Source: Falsiruegeria mediterranea M17 (GTDB lineage: Bacteria > Pseudomonadota > Alphaproteobacteria > Rhodobacterales > Rhodobacteraceae). Taken from it: 64,000 nucleotides of DNA. Shown piece by piece: positions 38,471 to 49,963 of this stretch. The notes below the pieces were generated by a model. That model worked only from the letters and a program-made list of their open reading frames with translations, was not told the DNA's origin and made no database searches. Every line of letters starts with the position of its first letter. Position 1 is the first letter of the stretch. Location: NCBI RefSeq assembly GCF_900302455.1, contig NZ_ONZG01000003.1, positions 310,001 to 374,000 on the forward strand, given 5' to 3'. A program made the position numbers and the translations under genes.

Positions 38471-38559
38471 TATGTCGTCTCATCGTTCGCGTGGGCCGAT
38501 GGGATTGCAGAGACGTTTCTTAGCGATGTTTGAACATTTGCGGGCAGAGGACAGAGCAA

Positions 38560-39198
38560 ATGATGATTTATCGGCCAAATACGGCTTGGGAAGACGTAAA
38601 TGCGGGTCTCCGGTGGAGCGAAAACCAAAACCCAAAAGAGGATACCGGGCCAGCGAATCCCAGCAAATACATGGATCTTGATAGTTTCACCGCCAAACCG
38701 CTGGAACATCCAACATTCGAGTTCATAGATCGCTATTGGGTGGTCGCCGGAGGAACGATTGACGAAGTAGGCGATATTTTTCAGGCATTCGACGAGAAAA
38801 ACGCTGTCATCAGCCAAAGAGTCGCCGACATCATCCGCCAGTTTGAGCCGGACCTGCACGACATCGTCCAGATTCCGCGCATGTGGTCTTTTGGAAGTCA
38901 GCAGCGGATCGAACGGCCCTGTTATTTCATCAATGTCCACGCCACGGCACGCACTGTCGATATGGGGCGGTCGCAGATTGCACAAATTACGCAAAAAAAC
39001 ACCGGTCGCGAGGTCATTAGGTTGCGCGCGCTCACCAAAGAAGCCTGTGTGGTACTCGCAGACGCAGCCCATGGACGTCATTTGTGGCGCGACGACATCA
39101 CGCTTGCCACGTTTATGTCCGAAGAGCTGGTGCGGGCATTAAAATCAGCCGAGGTCCGCGGGTTCAATTTCAAGGAATGCACAGTCATCACGCATTGA
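38560..39198 (+). CDS. Imm11/DUF1629-like immunity-type protein
   Basis: A 212-residue protein. The C-terminal half, with the pattern of conserved hydrophobics around QRIERPCYFINVHATARTVD and then FMSEELVRALKSAEVRGFNF, is the signature of the Imm11 (DUF1629) family, whose members protect cells against polymorphic toxins. AGAGGA lies 9 bases before the ATG at 38560. No toxin gene of recognised type is adjacent: the large RTX gene is on the other strand and separate. It could be an orphan immunity gene from a lost toxin system. Confidence 0.7.
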   Translation: MMIYRPNTAWEDVNAGLRWSENQNPKEDTGPANPSKYMDLDSFTAKPLEHPTFEFIDRYWVVAGGTIDEVGDIFQAFDEKNAVISQRVADIIRQFEPDLHDIVQIPRMWSFGSQQRIERPCYFINVHATARTVDMGRSQIAQITQKNTGREVIRLRALTKEACVVLADAAHGRHLWRDDITLATFMSEELVRALKSAEVRGFNFKECTVITH

Positions 39199-39399
39199 GC
39201 ACAGTGAACGGCCATTGCTTTCAATTGGCATCAACACTTTAAGGCGCAGTGGGGCAGGGCCGATAACGGGACAGGACCTATGCTTTTCACTGGCCAAACA
39301 CCTAAAGCCACAAGAAAGCTGCATCCCGTTCTCGTTCGATTGTGGGAGCACATCAGCCCTGGTCGCCCAGCCCGGCCATGATTGCACGACGCGGAACCC

Positions 39400-42300
39400 T
39401 TAAGCGATCGAGAATTGCCAGATATTCGCGGTCTCGTCGTCGAACTGGAAATACTCGACCGAGATCAGGCTGTCGGTGCCGTCCGCGCCGGTCACCGTCA
39501 CATCCGTCGTCGAGCTGCGCGTGATCGTGTAATCGCCGCGGTTGCCGTCAAAGATCGCAAAGTCCGATCCGCCGCCACCGTTGATCGTATCGTTGCCCGC
39601 GCCGCCCTTGAAATAGTCGCCGCCGCCATAGCCGAACAGGAAGTCATCCCCGTCCAGGCCTGACAGGTAATTGCGCCCGTTGTTGCCGGTCAGATGGTCG
39701 TCAAAGTTGCTGCCCACCAGGTTCTCGATCTCGAAATAAAGATCCCGCACCGCGTCGCCGCGGCTGCCATAGCCCGTCTCCTGGCCGTTCACCGGGGCGC
39801 CATTGCGCAAGGACGCCGCGACGCCCGAGGTGGACTGGAAATAGGTCACCGTGTCGACGCCAGCACCGCCGAAATAGCGCTCGCGCCCGCCGGCCGAACC
39901 GACAAACCAGTCATAGCCGCCAAGCCCGCGAAAATCGTTCGAGCCGTTGTCGCCGTAAAACACGTCCTGATAGGACGAGCCGGTGACCCGCTCGATGCTG
40001 GTCATGGTCAGGCCCGCGGCCAGTCCGGTGTTGTTGGCCGGGTTCGACAGATCGACCAGCACCCCATTGGCCTGCGCCCCGCTTGGTGGTGCACCAGTGG
40101 CCGAGAACACGTCGGTGACTGTTGCCGCGCCGGAGTTCTCCGCTTCGATGAAGGTCACCATATCGCGGCCATTGCCGCCATCCAGCGTGTCGTTGCCCTC
40201 GGTGGCGATGAACCAGTCGTAATCGCCCAGGCCGCGCAGTTCGTTGTCTTGTCTATCCCCACGAAGCAGGTCCGCATAGATCGTGCCGGTGGTCCGCTCG
40301 ATCGAGATCAGATCGTAGACCTGGCTTGGATCATGACTGTGCGCCTTGCCTTCTTCAAGGTCGATGCGAAGCCGGAACTCAGTGGCCGCGCGCCCCGGCG
40401 TGTCCTGCAAATTGACAAAGGACGCGGTGTCCGACCCGCCTGACCCGTTCAATCGATGCCCGCTGGATCCAGCCAACAGCCAATCGTTGCCGGAGTAGCC
40501 GTTCAACTCCGTGGTGTCAGAGCCCGCAATCAGGACATCGTTGTTGATCGTACCGGTCACGCGCTCGATCGAGGCAAATGTGTCCCCGTCCGTAGCGCCG
40601 CCCTGTCCGGTGCCGGCGGCAAGATCAACGCGCAGCCCCTGTGGTGCCTCTCCCAGAATTGTGCGCACGCGGCTGTAATCAACAACGTCTATGCCGTCGC
40701 CCCCATCGAAATGGTTCTGACCAATGGTGCTGTAGAAGGTGTCATCTCCACCGCGTCCCTCAAAGGCAATGCGGTCGGTGTGGCGATACCCCTGATCCGA
40801 ATACACTTGGAAAAGATCCTTGTGTTCGGTGCCAACAAAGGTTTCCACCTGTTTGACTGTGATGTTGTGGGCCGTCTGGGTCGAGCGCCCATCCGCATCA
40901 CGGCCGTGAGTACTGCTCAGGAAAAACGTGGGCGACTGTCCTGCTGTTGCAGAGAGATAACCGTTCCATTGAACATACGAAACCTGGGCAATATCGTCGG
41001 GCATATCGGCCACAAACCGGTCCTGCCCGGTGCCCCCGTTTACGTAGGTGCCGCTTTGCGAGGCCAGAATGATATCATCGCCATTGGTTCCGGACGGTGC
41101 GGGCGATGTTTGGGTGACAAGCACACCGAAGGCATCGGGGCGGCCAAAGCCGTAGGTTCCACGGAAACTTTGGTTAAGTGCCTCCGAGGTGCCTCCATTA
41201 TCGTGTTGCAAGTGATAGCGCCCGGTTTCCGAGACTTCGAACTGAACAGACTGATACTTGGGCGCGTTGAAACGGCTTGATTCCACCCCAATCAAATCCA
41301 CTTCGCTGCCATCGGGGGCAAAAAGTGTATATCCTTTCAGCTCAAACGGGTCACCGGACTCCAGAGCAAACTGATAGACTTGCCCCACCTCCAGGTCGAT
41401 TGCATAGGTGTCCTTGTCCAGGGGATGATCGACCTGCATGGTTGCAGCAACTCCCAGGGTCATGACCGGGTTTCCGGAATTGGGCGCATCGGGCACCGTG
41501 TCCACAAAGCTGCCGATCAGATAGGATTGATCCGCAAATTCAAGCCAGGCGATATTGTGCACCACATCCCGGCCGTCCGATCCATCACCACCCACATGAT
41601 CCACGATGGCCGACAGTTCATTGTCGGCATTCTCAGTGACAGTGATCGTGTATTCATCTCGATCAAAGCCGAAAACAGCCCGGTCCAGATCGTTGATATC
41701 TCTATTCGGATAAGGCGGTCGCCCTCCGCCATCCAACGTGTCATCGCCGCCAAGTCCCATGAGGCGATCAATCCCGTCGCCGCCATTCAGCAGGTTAGCC
41801 CCCTGATCGCCAGTCAGCGTATCATTTCCCGAGCCGCCGATCAGGTTTTCGATCGAGATCAACTGGTCGCCTTCGGCATCTCCGGATTGGCCGGTGCCAC
41901 GCAGCAGGGACACGTTTATCCGTCCAGCTTGCTCACCCCCTCGTCCGGCACCTGAATAGTCAGCCGTGTCATTGCCAGCACCACCATCGAATACCGTCAC
42001 CCCGGTGGTCGACCCAAGCTTGTCATCGCCGTCCAGACCCAGCCAGGTGATATCCTCTGCGTTTGCCTTGTGCTCAACGCTATACTGACCACCGTACCCT
42101 GGCCTGAAATAATCCCCGATCAGGCGATCGTTTCCAGCGGTTCCCTCGATACGTTCGATATTCTGGATCGAAACAGCGGATGAGGGTTCGGTAATATCAA
42201 CCCCCTTCACGATGCCATAATACAACCCGATCTCAACCGGGTTTGCAAAATGCGCAAATGACAGCGTGTCAATGCCGTCGCCACCGTCATAGATGTCATA

Positions 42301-42732
42301 GCCATTGTTCCATGTCAGCGCGTCGTCCTGCGCGGTACTGGGGGCAACAGTGGCCTCATTCAGTGAAAATTCGTATTTTCGTGTGGAGAGAAAAGGCGTG
42401 CTTGCAGAGAAATACAGCGTCGTATCAACATCATATTTGAGATAGAAATCCACATCTGAGCTGAAAAAGCTGGGGCCGCTTGTGTTGGAATAGATCAAAG
42501 GCACATTTTCCGCATCCCCATTGGGACGCAGAACAGAAAAATAGCCTCCGCTCCAGGACACGAATTGTTTTCCATTCAAAACATAGGCTTGACCGGCTTC
42601 CAGCTCCAGGCGGTACACATCCGTGTCACGTGACCCGCGCTGCGCATAGCCGGTGACAGCGCTCCCCACTGGTACCAGGGGGTTTGCGCCGTTAATTATG
42701 TTGGGAATTGTATCCGTGCTGGGATTAGACAT
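39400..42732 (-). CDS. large RTX (hemolysin-type calcium-binding) protein
   Basis: A 1110-residue protein beginning MSNPSTDTIPNI, with no classical signal peptide as expected for type I secretion. The N-terminal part has pre-peptidase-like beta domains (VTGYAQRGSRDTDVYRLEL and a second copy near 450). From about residue 150 there are many GGxGxDxxx calcium-binding nonapeptide groups (for example GLDGDDFLFGYGGGDYF), interleaved with FDGG/YSGAGR blocks. The last 55 residues form a distinctive C-terminal domain, also found in the neighbouring pseudogene. The catalytic or toxic function is not identified; a surface or extracellular role is likely. No ABC/HlyD exporter is in the window. Confidence 0.87.
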   Translation of the reverse strand: MSNPSTDTIPNIINGANPLVPVGSAVTGYAQRGSRDTDVYRLELEAGQAYVLNGKQFVSWSGGYFSVLRPNGDAENVPLIYSNTSGPSFFSSDVDFYLKYDVDTTLYFSASTPFLSTRKYEFSLNEATVAPSTAQDDALTWNNGYDIYDGGDGIDTLSFAHFANPVEIGLYYGIVKGVDITEPSSAVSIQNIERIEGTAGNDRLIGDYFRPGYGGQYSVEHKANAEDITWLGLDGDDKLGSTTGVTVFDGGAGNDTADYSGAGRGGEQAGRINVSLLRGTGQSGDAEGDQLISIENLIGGSGNDTLTGDQGANLLNGGDGIDRLMGLGGDDTLDGGGRPPYPNRDINDLDRAVFGFDRDEYTITVTENADNELSAIVDHVGGDGSDGRDVVHNIAWLEFADQSYLIGSFVDTVPDAPNSGNPVMTLGVAATMQVDHPLDKDTYAIDLEVGQVYQFALESGDPFELKGYTLFAPDGSEVDLIGVESSRFNAPKYQSVQFEVSETGRYHLQHDNGGTSEALNQSFRGTYGFGRPDAFGVLVTQTSPAPSGTNGDDIILASQSGTYVNGGTGQDRFVADMPDDIAQVSYVQWNGYLSATAGQSPTFFLSSTHGRDADGRSTQTAHNITVKQVETFVGTEHKDLFQVYSDQGYRHTDRIAFEGRGGDDTFYSTIGQNHFDGGDGIDVVDYSRVRTILGEAPQGLRVDLAAGTGQGGATDGDTFASIERVTGTINNDVLIAGSDTTELNGYSGNDWLLAGSSGHRLNGSGGSDTASFVNLQDTPGRAATEFRLRIDLEEGKAHSHDPSQVYDLISIERTTGTIYADLLRGDRQDNELRGLGDYDWFIATEGNDTLDGGNGRDMVTFIEAENSGAATVTDVFSATGAPPSGAQANGVLVDLSNPANNTGLAAGLTMTSIERVTGSSYQDVFYGDNGSNDFRGLGGYDWFVGSAGGRERYFGGAGVDTVTYFQSTSGVAASLRNGAPVNGQETGYGSRGDAVRDLYFEIENLVGSNFDDHLTGNNGRNYLSGLDGDDFLFGYGGGDYFKGGAGNDTINGGGGSDFAIFDGNRGDYTITRSSTTDVTVTGADGTDSLISVEYFQFDDETANIWQFSIA
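39404..39600. repeat. direct repeat copy 1 (RTX C-terminal coding segment)
   Basis: The last 197 bases of the RTX gene recur 3475 bases away at 42879-43075, in the same orientation. Over the first 160 bases or so I count about 12 mismatches; the rest is more diverged. Both copies encode the same C-terminal domain (DYTITRSSTTDV... DETANIWQF). Confidence 0.85.
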
Positions 42733-42814
42733 AAAACATTTACCTGGATCATAAAGAAATTTGGAACCCCAATTGGGAATTGCACCCTTGAATACGCCTT
42801 CAGGGCGCAAAGCA

Positions 42815-44123
42815 TCAAGGTAATAATCTCCAGATTGTACACCGCGAGCCTGGGGTCTTGTTCTGATTTCCGCCTGAGGCGATCGCGAATTGCCAGATAT
42901 TCGCAGTCTCGTCGTCGAACTGGAAATACTCGACCGAGATCAGGCTGTCGGTGCCATCCGTGCCGGTCACCCTCACATCCGTCGTCGAGCTCCGGGTGAT
43001 CGTATAATCCGCCCGGTTGCCGTCAAAGATCACAAAGTCCAAACCCGCGCCGCCGTTCAACGTGTCATCGTCCAACCCTCCGTTCAGGGTGTCTTCACCG
43101 GGTCCCCCGAGATCGCGTCATAGCCGGCCCCCGCGAGGATCAAGTTGTCGCGGCCGTTGCCGTTGATCCCATCATCGCCGCACAACGCATCAATGGTGTC
43201 CTGGCCGGGGTTCTGGGCCAAAACATCGTTGTATAAGGTTGGCAGAAACAACTCGAACACCCCGGCATCCAAGGTATTTGATCCACCAATCGCATAGTCA
43301 CCGACGTCATCAACAGCAGAGAGGATGAGTGTACTTCCCGAGAGCAGACCAGTGACGGTGTTTCCCACCACAATGGAATTGGTCAGCGCGATTGCTGCAC
43401 CGTTTTGGCTTATGCTGCACCCGACACTTCGGCGAAATTGCCCGAAATTGTAGAGTTGGTTATAGCGCCAGAACCGTTGTTGCGGATGTCACCGCGTTCG
43501 CCATCCGGCGTGTTGCCGGAAATCGTAGTATTGGTCGGCACCATAGCTTCCGGACTTGTTTCCAAATATCGTTGAGTTGCTGAACGTGACGACGCCTTGG
43601 TTTAAATCTCCCCTGCCTTTGAAGCTTGCGCTGTTTCCGGCAACAGTAACCCCCCCAAACGTAACGTTTGTACCATTCGCGACGCGTACACGCCCGCCGC
43701 CCAGGCCGATTGCATTGCCGCCAGTGATGGTCAGCTGAACAAAGGTTGCGCCGTTGGTGGTAATATTGAACACCCGAGCGTTGTCATCCATCAAGTCGCC
43801 AGCGTCAGCAGCCGCCACATCCGTGATAAAGGTCCCCGCCAGCGTAATGCCATCGCTGTTTGCATCGCCGCTGATCACAACATCGGTTGCGGTCGACCCG
43901 TCAATTTCTACAAGCTTGCCAATCTCCAACTCGCAGAAAAGCCGGCCGCGCCGCCTGTAAAATCTGTGCCATCAAACTGGATCGTGTCGCCCGCTTGGGA
44001 TATTGCATTCGCTTCGCGCAATGAGATGTCACCAAGTTCGCCAAAGTCAGTGACAGAGGCGTTTGCCAACGTGGAATCAAGTTCGTCGGCGATGGTTGTG
44101 ACGACAATCGTCGCTTCGTCCAA
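42815..44123 (-). pseudogene. frameshifted CSLREA/beta-helix protein with RTX-like C-terminus
   Basis: Read from 44123 downward, the parts follow in order but in different frames: a CSLREA-type N-terminal region (TIVVTTIADELD ... ISLREANAIS, frame ending near 43908); parallel beta-helix repeats (43489-43929 in another frame; NTTISGN and NSTISGNF continue in a third frame, with a stop TAA near 43420); then TNSIVVGN and a calcium-binding-like segment (43084-43371), and finally the RTX-type tail (42815-43075, frame changed again). At least four frame changes mean the gene is broken. No intact start is seen. The intact form would be a surface beta-helix protein. Confidence 0.8.
42879..43075. repeat. 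direct repeat copy 2 (end of broken RTX-type gene)
   Basis: Second copy of the RTX C-terminal coding segment, at the 3' end of the frameshifted gene upstream of the large RTX gene. It is about 92 percent identical to 39404-39560 by eye and encodes the same domain with an altered tail after the Phe-Ala-Ile-Ala end. Confidence 0.85.
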
Positions 44124-44450
44124 AATGCGACCCGCAAGGTTGGCGGTTCCTAGCGCAGCACTTGGGCCGCCAGTTTAATCGACGAGGTTCGACAAAGCGC
44201 TTTCAACAAAACAAACGCGCAGATGGCCATGCAATAGCCCCAGACGTACGAAGCTCGACCGTGCGGTGCGTTGCTGTCAGGAAAAAACGCTTTTGGACGT
44301 TTGTCATGGCGGGTTGCCCTGCATTTCCTGCGCCCTTGCACTTCGCCGGGTACGATCGCAATAGTCGCAAACAGCCCAGATCCGACTTTCAAGGTCTTTG
44401 CAAAGAGCGTCTGACATTTACCCAGTGGAGTTCATTTTTCAGCCCCTGTT
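44124..44450. other. intergenic region without a recognisable gene
   Basis: About 330 bases between the RTX pseudogene and ureG. Short open frames are present on both strands but none resembles a protein. A small hairpin CCTGTT/AACAGG (44445-44461) overlaps the ureG stop and could end the urease operon, although no T run follows. Confidence 0.5.
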
Positions 44451-45098
44451 TCAAGAACAGGTGATTTGCTGCGTTGGCTCCGGTACTTCAAACCCTCCGA
44501 TTGAGGACAGCATTTTGACGATCCCGGCAACACCCTTTCTGTGCTTCAAGGACGCAAACACATAGGGTCGGTCTTGCCTCATGCGGCGGGCGTCGCCATC
44601 CATGACCTCCAATGAGGCACCGACATGCGGTGCGAGGTCAGTCTTGTTTATGATGAGGATGTCGGACTTGGTGATGGCAGGCCCGCCCTTGCGGGGGATC
44701 TCTTCACCGGCTGCTACATCGATAACATAGAGCGTGACGTCAGCCAGTTCCGGGCTGAAGGTTGCGGACAGGTTGTCGCCGCCGCTTTCGATCAGGACGA
44801 TTTCGACCTCGGGGTGGCGTTCCACCATCTCGGCTACGGCTGCCAGGTTGATCGAGGCGTCCTCGCGGATCGCGGTGTGCGGGCAGCCGCCGGTTTCCAC
44901 GCCAATGATACGGTCCTGCGGCAGGATTTGCATGCGCATCAGCGCTTCGGCGTCTTCTTGCGTGTAGATGTCATTGGTGATGACACCAATCGAATGCGTT
45001 TCACGCAGAGCTTCGCTGAGGGCAGCGGTGAGGGTGGTCTTGCCTGCGCCCACAGGGCCGCCGATCCCCACGCGTAGGGGGCCATTCATCGTGCTCAT
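44451..45098 (-). CDS. ureG: urease accessory GTPase UreG
   Basis: A 215-residue SIMIBI-class GTPase. P-loop GGPVGAGKT (13-21), the metal-binding CPH motif in [21 protein letters not shown], and the guanine motif NKTDL are all present. UreG delivers nickel to the UreABC-UreDFG complex. It is the last gene of the operon; its start overlaps the ureF stop. Confidence 0.97.
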   Translation of the reverse strand: MSTMNGPLRVGIGGPVGAGKTTLTAALSEALRETHSIGVITNDIYTQEDAEALMRMQILPQDRIIGVETGGCPHTAIREDASINLAAVAEMVERHPEVEIVLIESGGDNLSATFSPELADVTLYVIDVAAGEEIPRKGGPAITKSDILIINKTDLAPHVGASLEVMDGDARRMRQDRPYVFASLKHRKGVAGIVKMLSSIGGFEVPEPTQQITCS

Positions 45099-45739
45099 GT
45101 TCGGAAAATCCTTGAATACTGGGTTTCATGCTTCATCGCGGCGATGTCGCCAAGGAAGCTGGTGCTGGCGAGGTCGTCGAGTGAGGCGCAGTTGGCCTCT
45201 TCGGTAATCTGGGTGCAGAGCGGGGTGAGGTCTCGGATCAGTCGTTGGCCGTCGGTTTGACCCAGCGGCACTAGTCGCATGGCGACGGCTGCAAGATTGG
45301 AGACAAAGGCCATCAGGTAGAATTTTGTGGTCAATTCCAGTGGCAGCCCCTCAAGTCGGGCCGCACGACCCACCGCGACGGGGTAAGTCAGATGTTCGAG
45401 ATCGGTTGCCCAGACCTTGGTGGTCACCTCGCAAAAGGCCTCGCCCTGAAGTCGGGTTTCTTTCAGCCGTTCTGAAGAGGCGGCAAAGGCGCGAGCAGTT
45501 GCATCGATGTCCGCGAGATCCTCCGCATCCGCGTGATAGGCCGCTGCGAGGAACAAGGCATCGTTCCACCCCGCACCATGGCGCAGCACCTCTTTGATCC
45601 ATGCGCTGGTCTGCTCAGCCGTTGTCACATCGCCCACGTCGATGGCCCACTCCAGGCCATGGGAATAAGCGAAGGCCCCCACCGGGTAGGCGGGAGAAAA
45701 CCACTGCGTCAGCGTAAGAATCTCAGTGGCTGTGGCCAT
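45095..45739 (-). CDS. ureF: urease accessory protein UreF
   Basis: A 214-residue all-helical protein: [18 protein letters not shown] near residues 12-30 is the classical UreF signature. UreF acts with UreD and UreG in nickel insertion and controls GTP hydrolysis. The start is not certain: ATG at 45739 (used here) overlaps the ureE end, while ATG at 45757 has a better GGCGGAG upstream and would add six residues. Confidence 0.93.
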   Translation of the reverse strand: MATATEILTLTQWFSPAYPVGAFAYSHGLEWAIDVGDVTTAEQTSAWIKEVLRHGAGWNDALFLAAAYHADAEDLADIDATARAFAASSERLKETRLQGEAFCEVTTKVWATDLEHLTYPVAVGRAARLEGLPLELTTKFYLMAFVSNLAAVAMRLVPLGQTDGQRLIRDLTPLCTQITEEANCASLDDLASTSFLGDIAAMKHETQYSRIFRT

Positions 45740-46169
45740 GGGTGCGTCCGTGTCCATAAGCTCCGCCTTCGGGTGTGAAGGGTTCAACGACTTCGCGCAC
45801 CGTGGCGCCGATCTTGCCCAGCATGTCGCGGATCACATGATCGCGCTGGATCAGCAGGCGGCCGTCTTCGATCTGGCAGGGCGTGTGGCGGTTGCCGATG
45901 TGCCAGGCAATGCGGGGCAGATCAGGGCCAGTGACCTCCAGCAGGTCCTCGGGTGCCGCGACGATGCCGACCTCGCGGCCATCTTCCAGCACCAGAACAC
46001 CGCCGTGGTCTAGCGAGGTTGTTTTGGGCAGGTCGACCAGCACTGACTGTCCGTCATCCATGGTCAGGACCTTGCGGCGCAGGAAGCGGCCTTCGTAGTC
46101 CAAAGCGACTTGCGCAGTAAGGTCCTTGTGAGCATGGGCGTGATAGGCCCGGGCGATGGTTTGGGTCAT
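45723..46169 (-). CDS. ureE: urease nickel chaperone UreE
   Basis: A 148-residue UreE: peptide-binding N-domain (GRFLRRKVLTMDDG), a metal-binding C-domain (WHIGNRHTPCQI) and a short histidine tail [11 protein letters not shown] for nickel storage. It donates nickel to UreG. The gene is 10 bases after ureC and overlaps ureF by about 17 bases. Confidence 0.96.
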   Translation of the reverse strand: MTQTIARAYHAHAHKDLTAQVALDYEGRFLRRKVLTMDDGQSVLVDLPKTTSLDHGGVLVLEDGREVGIVAAPEDLLEVTGPDLPRIAWHIGNRHTPCQIEDGRLLIQRDHVIRDMLGKIGATVREVVEPFTPEGGAYGHGRTHGHSH

Positions 46170-46179
46170 TGTCGTTGCC

Positions 46180-47914
<1,735 letters not shown>

Positions 47915-47940
<26 letters not shown>

Positions 47941-48247
47941 CTTTCAGCGCTCCCATAATGTGTTGGTTGAAACCGTAAATGTGGCGGCGCCCCATGAAAG
48001 GGACCAGCATCACCTCGCGCCGCTGGCCTGGCTCGAACCGCACCGCTGTGCCCGCCGGGATGTCCAGACGCATGCCAAGCGCGGTGTAGCGGTCGAAGTC
48101 GAGCGCGCTGTTGGCCTCGGCAAAGTGGTAATGGCTGCCGACCTGCACCGGCCGGTCGCCGGTGTTTGCGACCATAACGGCGCGCGCGCTGCGCCCGGCA
48201 TTCAGTGTCAACGTGCCCTCGGCCGGGAGCAGCTCGCCGGGGATCAT
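47915..48247 (-). CDS. ureB: urease beta subunit
   Basis: A 110-residue Ure[12 protein letters not shown] start, [18 protein letters not shown] and the C-terminal [19 protein letters not shown]. The start at 48247 overlaps the stop of the small gene before it (ATGA). It forms the beta component of the trimer. Confidence 0.96.
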
Positions 48248-48423
48248 CGGCGCGGGCCTTTGCCTGCGCGTGCCCGGACCAGGACTATGGTGCCGATCAC
48301 AACCACGGCTGCCAATACGACGGCCAACCAGGATTCGGAACCGTGGGGATGCAGATGCGCGCCGGAATGGGCAAGGGCAGGCATTGCGGTCAGGGCTGCT
48401 ATGGGTGTCAGAACATACTTCAT
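48244..48423 (-). CDS. small histidine-containing membrane protein between ureA and ureB
   Basis: A 59-residue protein, too short for usual gene-length cut-offs: a signal-like N-terminus ([17 protein letters not shown]), a short histidine-rich loop ([10 protein letters not shown], four His) and a C-terminal membrane helix (about 34-50) ending in basic residues. Its stop overlaps the ureB start and its start is 13 bases after the ureA stop with GGAGG upstream, so it is co-translated with urease. The His cluster suggests metal (nickel) handling at the membrane; this is inference. Confidence 0.8.
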   Translation of the reverse strand: MKYVLTPIAALTAMPALAHSGAHLHPHGSESWLAVVLAAVVVIGTIVLVRARAGKGPRR

Positions 48424-48435
48424 CTTGGGCCTCCT

Positions 48436-48738
48436 TCAGCGGATGGGGTTGTGAACGGTGACGAGCTTGGTGCCGTCGGGAAAAGTGGCTTCGACCTGCA
48501 CTTCGTGGATCATTGACGCGATACCCTCCATGCATTGGTCAGCGGTGATCACTTGCGCACCTGCCTCCATCATGTCGGCAACCGAGCGGCCGTCGCGGGC
48601 GCCTTCGACAACCGTGTCGGTGATCAGGGCGATGGCCTCGGGGTGGTTCAGTTTCACGCCACGGGCCAGTCGCTTGCGGGCGACTTCGGCGGCCATGGCC
48701 AGCAGCAGCTTGTCTTTTTCTCTTGGGGTCAGGTTCAT
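48436..48738 (-). CDS. ureA: urease gamma subunit
   Basis: A 100-residue Ure[21 protein letters not shown] start, [12 protein letters not shown] and the C-terminal [14 protein letters not shown] motif. Start at 48738 just after the ureD stop. Part of the core UreABC complex. Confidence 0.97.
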   Translation of the reverse strand: MNLTPREKDKLLLAMAAEVARKRLARGVKLNHPEAIALITDTVVEGARDGRSVADMMEAGAQVITADQCMEGIASMIHEVQVEATFPDGTKLVTVHNPIR

Positions 48739-48739
48739 G

Positions 48740-49651
48740 TCATATCTTCCAGCATCGGGGGAGCGGGGCACCGTTCAGGCGTTGAAGAGCGGGCAATAGG
48801 GTGTGTCGCAAGGCAAAGCTGTCTTCGGCCAGAAGCCGCATCACCAGCACATCTTTTTGCTGCAGGCTGACGCCGCCGGTGGCGGGTAGGGTCTCCTGCA
48901 GATCCGACAGATGGGCTTCGGCGTTGTTTGCAATCAGCAGCACCAACGCCATGGCCCCCGCGCCATCTGCAATGAATGGCTTGGCGAGGTGATCGCGCGC
49001 GTTGCCGGTCAAGGCCATGGCGTCGATGAACAAGGGCACCCCGTCGCGGCGGATCTCGATCCGGTCACGAAAGCGAAGGTCTGTCACGTCTTCTCCCATG
49101 GCGGGGCGACCAAAGACCAGAGGCTCCACCATCAACAGCGATGCGCCCTTGGACAGATCGACCTTCAGCTGGCGGTGCAGGGTGCTGCCATTGAACAGAA
49201 TGGTTTCCTGAGGCAGCCAGTTGATCCGCGCACCCGCATCGACCCGCAGGCGGTTGGTGATCTTGCCGATCTCACCCGGCTGCGCCTTGTATGCGCGTTC
49301 GCAAGCTTGGGTCGTCAGGGTAAGTGTGGTGCCGGGGGCCGCCTGCGCAGAAAAATCAAACTGGTCGCCGCCGGTCACGCCGCCGGCCGTGTTCAACAAT
49401 ACCGCATCCATCGTGGATCCGCGCCGCCCAGGGAACAGACACTTGAGCGAACCCGTCTGCCGGAACCTGTCCAGCACGGTGCCCACGGCTGCGCGTTTGG
49501 TGCTGAGGTGCACTGTGCCGCGCGCACGAGGCTGATTTGAAACGCCGTGTGGGTTTATGTCTGCCTGTAGGGTGATCGGGCCGTCCTCGGATCGTGTTGC
49601 TATGCCATCGGTTTTGCGGGCACGAGAACAAAGCACCATTGCAAACGGCAT
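48740..49651 (-). CDS. ureD: urease accessory protein UreD
   Basis: About 303 residues from the ATG at 49651 ([13 protein letters not shown]); another ATG 12 bases further in is possible. The UreD motifs [20 protein letters not shown] and [12 protein letters not shown] are clear. UreD is the scaffold on which UreF and UreG bind to apo-urease. It is the first gene of the operon, with about 310 bases to the divergent urtA. Confidence 0.93.
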   Translation of the reverse strand: MPFAMVLCSRARKTDGIATRSEDGPITLQADINPHGVSNQPRARGTVHLSTKRAAVGTVLDRFRQTGSLKCLFPGRRGSTMDAVLLNTAGGVTGGDQFDFSAQAAPGTTLTLTTQACERAYKAQPGEIGKITNRLRVDAGARINWLPQETILFNGSTLHRQLKVDLSKGASLLMVEPLVFGRPAMGEDVTDLRFRDRIEIRRDGVPLFIDAMALTGNARDHLAKPFIADGAGAMALVLLIANNAEAHLSDLQETLPATGGVSLQQKDVLVMRLLAEDSFALRHTLLPALQRLNGAPLPRCWKI

Positions 49652-49963
49652 ACCGAGGACAGTGACCCGGTCTATTTGATGAATTGTTGTGCGGACGTGG
49701 TGGCAACTGGTCAAAAAACAGGCATTCACCGGGGTTGGCCAGAGATTCACGGTTGGCAAGTTTGCTTGTTTTGCTGCGATGCAGAATCGATTGGGCACCT
49801 GCTGGGGACACGATGTCTGACAATCGCGGGTGTGTGGCGACCATACGAATTGGACCTCGAAGCGGCCGCCACACGATATGCAACATCAAGTTGCGGGGAC
49901 AGCTAAAGGGATCGGGCACATCTGTGCAAGCCCAGACGCGAAAAGCCTCGCCTGGAGGATCGT
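49652..49963. other. regulatory gap between divergent ureD and urtA
   Basis: About 310 non-coding bases that must contain promoters for the urease and urea-import operons. I see no clear NtrC or sigma-54 site: the TTGGCAAGTTTGC near 49753 has the wrong spacing for a -24/-12 promoter. No gene is supported here. Confidence 0.5.

Noticed and set aside
39400-42732. CRISPR-like or simple tandem repeats
   Set aside because: The periodicity comes from GGxGxDxxx calcium-binding repeats in the coding sequence; units vary and have no spacers.
49750-49770. Sigma-54 promoter before urtA
   Set aside because: TTGGCAAGTTTGC has only seven bases between GG and GC; the -24/-12 element needs ten.
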